A DNA stretch of 18,786 nt from an uncultured Gemmatimonadota bacterium (GTDB lineage: Bacteria > Gemmatimonadota > Gemmatimonadetes > Gemmatimonadales > GWC2-71-9). Shown piece by piece: positions 13,734-18,786 of the stretch; position 1 is the stretch's first letter; each line of letters begins with the position of its first letter. The notes under the pieces were generated by a model. That model saw nothing but the letters and a program-made list of their open reading frames with translations. It was not told the DNA's origin and ran no database searches. The DNA is taken from assembly GCA_946887295.1 (NCBI GenBank), contig CAMPKP010000055.1, forward strand, positions 1-18,786, in the 5' to 3' direction. Position numbers and translations under genes: made by a program.

Positions 13734-14849
13734 ATGCGCCGGTCGCTGTGCATCCTCGCAGGCTTGGTCTTCGCCGCTCCAGTCGGCGCCCAGGAGCCTC
13801 CCGCCCCTGCCCCCCTTCAGGCGCTCGGCTCGGCCGGCGGCAGGACCCTCGGTCTCTGGTGGACCCGGACCCACAATACCGACCTCGCGAACACCGACAT
13901 CTACCATGCCGTCTGGCTGCGCGAGGCCTCGGCTCCCGACTCCGTCGTCTTCGATCTGGTTCCGTTCGCCACGCCGCCCCGGGAAGGGGACGGGGTCGCC
14001 CTGGCGTACGACCAGGGGCTCGGCGGAAGGATGTGGTCGGGTGTACACGACCGCGACCTGCTGGCGGGCGCCCTCTATGGGGCCTCGGCGCGGCTCCTGG
14101 TCCAGTTGTGGCGCATGCTGGCGCCGCCTCCCTCGGAGGAGGGGGAGCTGGTCGGCCGGCGGGGGAAGCCGGGGCTGCTGATCCGCTTCGGCGGCGAGGC
14201 GCCCTACGCCTTTGCCAGCGATGGACGCGACGTCGACCCTCTCACCCGGATGGCCATCGGCTACGCGGATCTCGATCTCCCCGTGGCGGGGTCGTGGCGG
14301 CTGACGGCCGGCCTGCGGGGCTACCTGTCCCGGATTCCGGGTCGGGCCGACCGGCACGACCTGTCGGCCATAGTGCGGGTCGGGCGGGGGCCGCCAGCAC
14401 CCGGGATTCACACCTACACGGAACTGAACTGGACCCCGGGCTGGCGCCGGATCGCGGTCCACATCGAGAGGCCCTTCCGCCTCAGCACGGTCGACCTCCG
14501 CCCGGCGTTGCGCCTCGGGGCCGGCGACCGGGTTCCATTCGCGCTGGGCTTCTGGCCGGGCGGTGGCGACGGCTTCCCCGGGCTCGATCCAGGCGAGGGC
14601 CGAGGGGACCGCGAAGCCTCCCTGGCGTTGCATGCCTCCAGGCCCGTGGGCCACCGACTCACCCTGCATGCCACTGTGGCGTTCGGGCACACCTCCCTGG
14701 GGGGGCCGCTGATTCCTGCCAAAGGATGGGTCGGGGGCATCCGGGCGGGCCTCGGCCTCGAGACCCGCTTCGGGACCATTCGGCTCGAGCCCGGAATCAC
14801 GAACGACGGGCGGACCGGCGTGTTCCTGCGCCTGGGCCCCTGGTTGTGA
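13734..14849 (+). CDS. predicted outer-membrane or secreted beta-rich protein
   Basis: The 371-residue product begins with a clear signal peptide, MRRSLCILAGLVFAAPVGAQ, followed by a Pro/Ala stretch. The remainder is rich in alternating strands with Gly, Arg and aromatics, for example GSWRLTAGLRGYL, AGIRAGLGLETRF (near 325) and a C-terminal FLRLGPWL. This suggests a beta-barrel or beta-propeller at the outer membrane. I do not recognise the family. A GTG at 13674, overlapping the previous stop by one base, would add 20 residues ahead of the signal peptide. The ATG at 13734 is preferred because it puts the signal at the N-terminus, although neither start has a good ribosome binding site. It may be co-transcribed with the two receiver genes. 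Confidence 0.7.
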   Translation: MRRSLCILAGLVFAAPVGAQEPPAPAPLQALGSAGGRTLGLWWTRTHNTDLANTDIYHAVWLREASAPDSVVFDLVPFATPPREGDGVALAYDQGLGGRMWSGVHDRDLLAGALYGASARLLVQLWRMLAPPPSEEGELVGRRGKPGLLIRFGGEAPYAFASDGRDVDPLTRMAIGYADLDLPVAGSWRLTAGLRGYLSRIPGRADRHDLSAIVRVGRGPPAPGIHTYTELNWTPGWRRIAVHIERPFRLSTVDLRPALRLGAGDRVPFALGFWPGGGDGFPGLDPGEGRGDREASLALHASRPVGHRLTLHATVAFGHTSLGGPLIPAKGWVGGIRAGLGLETRFGTIRLEPGITNDGRTGVFLRLGPWL

Positions 14850-14872
14850 GCCCCGTCCGGCCGGTGCCGCTC

Positions 14873-14896
14873 TGTCGGTGAGAAGCCTCACCAACA
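14873..14896 (+). terminator. possible terminator hairpin after the outer-membrane gene
   Basis: ggtgag (14877-14882) pairs with ctcacc (14887-14892) around a four-base loop, extended by tgt/aca past one mismatch. It begins 24 bases after the preceding stop codon, a typical place for a terminator, but a T-tract is missing. Confidence 0.35.
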
Positions 14897-14915
14897 AGGC
14901 GTGCGTTGCATTGGT

Positions 14916-14951
14916 GGCAGGCGATGCAGGCAGACGTACGTTTCGCCTGCC
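14916..14951. repeat. 9-bp inverted repeat upstream of the glycan operon
   Basis: ggcaggcga (14916-14924) and tcgcctgcc (14943-14951) form a perfect inverted repeat with an 18-base spacer, ending 48 bases before the GT39-like start codon. It could be an operator or a leader hairpin. It is the main feature of the 150-bp gap 14850-14999 besides the preceding hairpin. Confidence 0.45.
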
Positions 14952-14999
14952 CGCTGCGACTCGCGGCGGCCTGCGCTTCCCGAGCTGGGACGACCACGC

Positions 15000-16664
15000 A
15001 TGACCGACGTACGGCGACCCACCTCCCCGAGACTCTCCCCCCCGGCCAGCGCTCCCATTCCCGAAGAGCTGAGGCTGGGGGGCGCGGCCCGCGACCGTCA
15101 TCGTCTCGCGCTGCTCGCTGCCATCGCCCTGGGCTGCTTCGTGCGGGCGTGGCACGTGCTGGGGCAGGACTTTCCCCTCAACGACGGTGGAATGTTCTAC
15201 GCGATGGTGCGTGACCTCCAGGCGGCGCATTACCATCTGCCGGCGTTCACCTCCTACAACTCGGCCGGGATCCCCTACGGGTACTCGCCCCTGGGCTTCT
15301 ATCTCGCCGCCGCGCTGGACGATCTCACGCCGCTGAGCCTGACCGACGCGTTCCGCTGGCTTCCTCTGGTCACCTCCTGCCTCATCGTGGTCGCGTTCGC
15401 GGCGCTCGCGCGGGAGTTGCTCGCATCGCGGACGGCCGTGGTCGCGGCCGTCACCGCCTTCGCGCTGATTCCCCGCAGCTTCATATGGATGGTGATGGGG
15501 GGCGGCCTCACCCGGAGCCTGGGGTTCCTCTTCGCGCTGCTGACACTGCACCAGCTTCACCGGGTATACGTGCGACGCGACTGGCGCGCGGTCCCCTGGG
15601 CGGGCCTCGCGGGCGGGCTCACCGCGCTGAGCCACCTGGGGACCGCCCCGTTCCTCGTGTTCAGCGGTCTCCTCTTCTGGCTGGCGTATGGCCGCCACCG
15701 AACCGGTGTCCTCGGCACTCTGGCTGCCGCAGCCATTGCCGCGGTCGTGAGCGCGCCCTGGTGGGCCCAGGTGCTGGCCGAGCACGGCCCCGGACCCTTT
15801 CTGGCGGCCAGCGCCACTGGAGGGTCTGTCTTCCGGGGCCTGAGCCTCTACGAGGCCGTAGGTACGCTGGCGGAATCCGGGCTGGGCACCGGCGAATCGG
15901 TGCTGGCACTCATCGGGATGCTGGGCGTGGTCGGGTTCTTCTACTCCCTGACGGCTCGGGACTGGCTCCTTCCGGCCTGGTGGATCGCGATCGTGCTGCT
16001 CGATGCGCGGCAGGGCTCCACCTTCGACACGGTGCCGATCTCGCTGCTGGCGGGTGTGGCGGTGGCGCAGGTGCTGCTGCCGGCCATGCGTCGCGCGTGG
16101 AGCGCCGAGGCGCCGCCGACGCTGCGGCGCAGCCCGGGACGCCGGGGATGGCGCCCCGAGCTGGTCCTCGGCCTCTTCGTGGTCTTCTCGACCCTCACCG
16201 CACTGCTGCGGATGCCCAACCTGGTGGGCGGACTTCCCGACCTGGTCGGCCTGTCGGGTGGGGAGCGCGCGGCGCTGGCCTGGGTGGCCCGCTCCACCCC
16301 ACCATCGGCGCGGATCCTGGTCGTGGCGGGATCGTCCTGGGAGATCGACCACAACTCCGAATGGCTCCCGGTGCTGGGCCAGCGCACCAGCGTCGCGACG
16401 GTGCAGGGTTACGAGTGGCGTCCCCAGGGCGAGTTCATCGCCAAGAAGCGTGACTACGTGGAGCTCCAGGGCTGTGCCTGGTGGTCGGGGGACTGCGTCG
16501 AGAGCTGGTCGCGGCGCACCGGCCAGACGTTCACGCACCTCTACATCCCCAAGCGCCCCGGGCGCGAGTGCTGCCACCAGCTGCTCGTCTCGCTGGCCCG
16601 CGATCCGGCCTACCGACGGGTCTACGACGGCCCCGGGGCGACGATCTTCGCGCACTCGCCATGA
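15000..16664 (+). CDS. GT39-like (GT-C) polyprenyl-phosphate-sugar membrane glycosyltransferase
   Basis: This 554-residue integral membrane protein has about 10-11 hydrophobic helices (from about 35 to 402) and a soluble C-terminal domain. The first outer loop holds NDGGMFYAMVRDLQ with Asp62, the place of the catalytic acid in GT-C enzymes of the GT39/ArnT type, and GYSPLGFYLAA (94-104), also typical. Such enzymes transfer a sugar from a polyprenyl-phosphate donor to a lipid, glycan or protein outside the membrane. The C-terminal domain (about 425-554) carries four cysteines (492, 499, 524, 525) that could form disulfides. The ATG at 15000 is chosen; a start at 14901 would add 33 Arg/Cys-rich residues. 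Its stop overlaps the next start as ATGA. The acceptor is unknown. Confidence 0.8.
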   Translation: MTDVRRPTSPRLSPPASAPIPEELRLGGAARDRHRLALLAAIALGCFVRAWHVLGQDFPLNDGGMFYAMVRDLQAAHYHLPAFTSYNSAGIPYGYSPLGFYLAAALDDLTPLSLTDAFRWLPLVTSCLIVVAFAALARELLASRTAVVAAVTAFALIPRSFIWMVMGGGLTRSLGFLFALLTLHQLHRVYVRRDWRAVPWAGLAGGLTALSHLGTAPFLVFSGLLFWLAYGRHRTGVLGTLAAAAIAAVVSAPWWAQVLAEHGPGPFLAASATGGSVFRGLSLYEAVGTLAESGLGTGESVLALIGMLGVVGFFYSLTARDWLLPAWWIAIVLLDARQGSTFDTVPISLLAGVAVAQVLLPAMRRAWSAEAPPTLRRSPGRRGWRPELVLGLFVVFSTLTALLRMPNLVGGLPDLVGLSGGERAALAWVARSTPPSARILVVAGSSWEIDHNSEWLPVLGQRTSVATVQGYEWRPQGEFIAKKRDYVELQGCAWWSGDCVESWSRRTGQTFTHLYIPKRPGRECCHQLLVSLARDPAYRRVYDGPGATIFAHSP

Positions 16665-17752
16665 TACAGACGGCGGGGTACGCACCGTTGGTTTCTCTCG
16701 TGATCCCCTGCTTCAACGAGCAGGACGGCATCCGCGAGACCCATCGTAGGGTCACCGAGGTGATGGCAGGGCTGACCGAGTTCCGTTACGAGATCGTGTA
16801 CGTGGACGACGGCAGCCGCGACGAGACGGCGGCCGTCCTGCGCGACCTTCACGCCGGTGATCCGGCGGTGCGGGTCGTCCGTCTCTCGCGCAACTTCGGC
16901 CACCAGTTCGCCGTGACCGCGGGGCTCGCGAATGCCTGTGGCGACGCGGTCGTCGTCATGGACGCCGATCTCCAGGACCCGCCCGAAGTGGTGCCGCCGA
17001 TGCTCGCCCGCTGGCGGGAGGGCGTCGAGGTGGTCTACGGCGTGCGCACCGATCGTCTGGGCGAGACGCGGTTCAAGCTGTGGACCGCGCGGCTCTTCTA
17101 CCGGCTGATCCGCCGCGTCTCGGAGACCGACATACCGCTCGACAGCGGCGATTTCCGCCTGCTCGACCGGCGGGTGGTGGACGCGATCGTGGCGATGCCC
17201 GAGCGGGACCGCTTCATCCGGGGCATGGTGAGCTGGGCGGGGTTTCGCCAGGCGGGCGTGCCCTACCGGCGGGCGCCACGATTCGCGGGCACGACGAAGT
17301 ATCCGCTCGGCAAGATGGTGCGCTTCGCGCTGGACGGCATTCTCTCCTTCTCGGTCAAGCCGCTGCGGCTCTCGACCCACCTCGGCTTTCTGGCCGCCGG
17401 CATCTCGCTCCTGGCGATCCTGTACGCTCTGGGCATGCGGGTCTTCACCGACGTATGGGTGACCGGGTGGACGGCCCTCATCATCGCGGTGCTCTTCCTG
17501 GGCGGCATTCAGCTGATCTCGCTGGGCATCATCGGCGAGTACGTCGGCCGGCTCTATGGGGAGGCCAAGCGTCGCCCGCTGTATCTCATCATGGAGCGCC
17601 TGGGCTTTCCCGAGCCCAGCCGGATGGGACCCAACCTCGAGCGCCGGCGCGAGCCTCGCGAGGCGCGGGACCGCCGGTCGGCGCGCGAGCGGCGGCGGGG
17701 ACAGCGGGGGAACGAGGAGAGCGGCGGATGGAAGCCCGCCCGGCTGGCGTGA
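16661..17752 (+). CDS. GT2 polyprenyl-phosphate glycosyltransferase (GtrB/ArnC/DPM1-like)
   Basis: This 363-residue enzyme has a cytoplasmic GT-A catalytic domain (about 9-215) and two membrane helices (about 240-260 and 268-292). Visible marks are VSLVIPCFNEQDGI (11-24), VDDGSRDET (48-56), RNFGHQFAVTAGL (77-89), the metal-binding DADLQDPPE (101-109) and SGDFRLLDRRVVDAI (162-176). The family transfers a sugar from a nucleotide donor to polyprenyl phosphate. The product is the expected donor for the GT39-like enzyme encoded just upstream, with which it overlaps by four bases. A 45-residue C-terminal tail after 318 is very rich in Arg and Glu (327-349) and is not part of the core family; it may bind membrane or partner. 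The last 25 bases overlap the next gene. Confidence 0.93.
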   Translation: MIQTAGYAPLVSLVIPCFNEQDGIRETHRRVTEVMAGLTEFRYEIVYVDDGSRDETAAVLRDLHAGDPAVRVVRLSRNFGHQFAVTAGLANACGDAVVVMDADLQDPPEVVPPMLARWREGVEVVYGVRTDRLGETRFKLWTARLFYRLIRRVSETDIPLDSGDFRLLDRRVVDAIVAMPERDRFIRGMVSWAGFRQAGVPYRRAPRFAGTTKYPLGKMVRFALDGILSFSVKPLRLSTHLGFLAAGISLLAILYALGMRVFTDVWVTGWTALIIAVLFLGGIQLISLGIIGEYVGRLYGEAKRRPLYLIMERLGFPEPSRMGPNLERRREPREARDRRSARERRRGQRGNEESGGWKPARLA

Positions 17753-18741
17753 GCGGGCGAGCGCGCTGGGTCCGTCCCGCCCTGGGCGCGGCCATCGGGC
17801 TGGGCTTCGCCTTCCTCCTGGCGCGGCGTGTCGAGTGGACCGAGGTGGGCCGGCTCCTCACCGGCGCGGAGGCCGGGCCCCTGGTGCTGGCCCTCGCGGC
17901 GCTCGCGACCGGGCTGAGCCTGAGGGTCGTGCGCTGGTGGTGGATGCTGCGGGCCTTCGACCCCGGCCTCAGGCCCGCGAGCTGCGCCCGGCCCTTTCTG
18001 GTCAGCCTCGCCCTCAACAACACGATGCCCCTGCGCGCGGGTGATGTGGCGCGCGTGGTGGGATTCGGCCGCTCGCTCCGTGCGCCCGCGGCCCGCGTGC
18101 TCGGCACCCTCATGGTGGAGCGCCTGCTCGACCTGCTCGTGCTCCTGCTCGTCTTCTTCCTCGCGCTCCTCGGCGCGGCCAGGATCTTTCCGCGGGGGTT
18201 CCTTGTGGCGGCCGCAGCCGCGGGAGCCGTGGCCGCCGTGACGCTGCTCGTTCTCGTCCTCGCACCGGGCCTGGTTCTCCATGCCGCCGAGTGGATGGTG
18301 TCGCTCGCACGCGGGCGCCGGGGTTGGGGCGAGCGCCTGGCTCCGATGGTCCACCAGCTCGCCGAATCCCTCGCGGTGCTCGGGTCGCCCGGCCGCTCGG
18401 TCGCGCTCCTCGGCTTCAGCCTGCTCGCCTGGATCGCGGAGGGAGTCGTCTTCGCCGGCGCCGCCGCGTCGCTGGGTGTGGCGTTCCCCTGGCCAGCCGC
18501 CTGGCTCTCGCTCGGCGCTGCGACGCTGTCCACGCTGCTCCCGGGCGCGCCCGGCTACGTGGGAACGTTCGACTGGTTCGCCACGCTGGGCTTCGTCGCC
18601 TACGGTACGGATCGGTCCGCGGCGGCCGCTGCCGCGCTGCTGGTCCATCTGATTCTCTGGCTGCCGGTGACCGTGACCGGCCTCGCGCTGCTCGGCCTTC
18701 GGGGCCGCGAGACTCGCTCGCTCGAGGTCGGATCGGCGTGA
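17728..18741 (+). CDS. LPG_synthase_TM / UPF0104 family membrane protein
   Basis: This 337-residue protein has about eight membrane helices. It shows the family marks LNNTMPLRAGDVARVVGFGR (96-115), VERLLDLL (130-137) and, near the C-terminus, LLPGAPGYVGTFDWF. It is related to the flippase part of MprF, to YbhN and to AglD. Members are found with polyprenyl glycosyltransferases and are thought to move lipids or lipid-linked sugars. It lacks the soluble aminoacyltransferase domain of MprF, so lysyl-lipid synthesis is unlikely. GAGGAG (17714-17719) sits eight bases before the ATG at 17728, inside the end of the GT2 gene. A GTG at 17749 with a four-base overlap is an alternative start. Confidence 0.85.
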   Translation: MEARPAGVSGRARWVRPALGAAIGLGFAFLLARRVEWTEVGRLLTGAEAGPLVLALAALATGLSLRVVRWWWMLRAFDPGLRPASCARPFLVSLALNNTMPLRAGDVARVVGFGRSLRAPAARVLGTLMVERLLDLLVLLLVFFLALLGAARIFPRGFLVAAAAAGAVAAVTLLVLVLAPGLVLHAAEWMVSLARGRRGWGERLAPMVHQLAESLAVLGSPGRSVALLGFSLLAWIAEGVVFAGAAASLGVAFPWPAAWLSLGAATLSTLLPGAPGYVGTFDWFATLGFVAYGTDRSAAAAAALLVHLILWLPVTVTGLALLGLRGRETRSLEVGSA

Positions 18742-18786
18742 GCAACCCCTCTGCCCGCCCCCACGTCGCTATCATCGGAGCCGGCT
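18738..18786 (+). CDS. start of a Rossmann-fold (probably FAD- or NAD-binding) enzyme, cut by the window end
   Basis: Only 16 full codons are present. A GTG start overlaps the preceding stop as GTGA, and the frame reads MSNPSARPHVAIIGAG. The string VAIIGAG is the first strand and glycine-rich turn of a dinucleotide-binding fold, as in FAD-dependent amine-oxidase-like, phytoene-desaturase-like or UDP-galactopyranose-mutase-like proteins. The exact family cannot be told. Its tight overlap makes it the next member of the glycan operon. Confidence 0.65.
   Translation, partial: MSNPSARPHVAIIGAG

Noticed and set aside
13611..16685. A 1024-codon open frame on the minus strand
   Set aside because: It runs antisense through three or four well-supported genes, has no recognisable domain, and has the Gly/Arg/Pro/Gln/His-rich composition of antisense frames in GC-rich DNA.
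17749..18741. GTG at 17749 as the start of the LPG_synthase_TM gene
   Set aside because: The four-base overlap is attractive, but the ATG at 17728 has a clear GAGGAG at eight bases. It remains an alternative.

Overview
The window is a GC-rich, gene-dense bacterial chromosome segment. The envelope is Gram-negative in type: a POTRA plus beta-barrel protein, signal peptides ending in ALSAQ or VGAQ, and polyprenyl-phosphate glycosyltransferases. Menaquinone is apparently made by the futalosine route (MqnD), and the glutamine synthetase is of the GSI-alpha kind. Together these fit Gemmatimonadota or a relative. That assignment is inference from style, not a marker-gene result. No mobile element, phage gene or CRISPR array was seen.

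Layout. (1) 1-2038, minus strand: an NhaA Na+/H+ antiporter fused to a DsbA-like thioredoxin domain whose C-terminus is cut at the window edge by an 18-bp inverted repeat, then tRNA-Cys(GCA) with a recognisable promoter. (2) 2123-2452: a small orphan protein on the plus strand and a perfect 50-bp palindrome. (3) 2474-4909, minus: a radical SAM protein with a B12-like N-terminal region, and a PAP2 phosphatase. (4) 4928-5047, plus: a 39-residue single-pass membrane peptide, probably leaderless. (5) 5048-7497, minus: a HAD-IIA phosphatase coupled to a single-POTRA outer-membrane barrel protein. (6) 7536-8237, plus: a DUF3108-like envelope protein whose stop codon interlocks with that of glnA (8234-9634, minus). 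(7) 9780-14849, plus: a zinc-ribbon/TM/TPR-like protein, MqnD, a REC-HD-GYP regulator, an unusual REC-DHp-pseudoreceiver protein, and a predicted outer-membrane protein. (8) 15000-18786, plus: a tightly overlapping envelope glycan operon with a GT39-like membrane glycosyltransferase, a GT2 polyprenyl-phosphate glycosyltransferase, an LPG_synthase_TM protein, and the start of a Rossmann-fold (FAD/NAD-type) enzyme running off the end.

The GT2 enzyme probably loads a sugar on a polyprenyl phosphate, the GT39-like protein transfers it outside the membrane, and the LPG_synthase_TM protein may supply or move a lipid. The two receiver proteins at 11556-13674 form a signalling pair joining c-di-GMP turnover to a phosphorelay-like protein without an ATPase domain. 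That second protein is the most unusual item here. I see nothing that proves a wholly new system. The best leads are the REC-DHp-pseudoREC protein, the truncated NhaA-DsbA fusion with its edge inverted repeat, the 50-bp palindrome, the leaderless 39-residue peptide, and the glycan operon.
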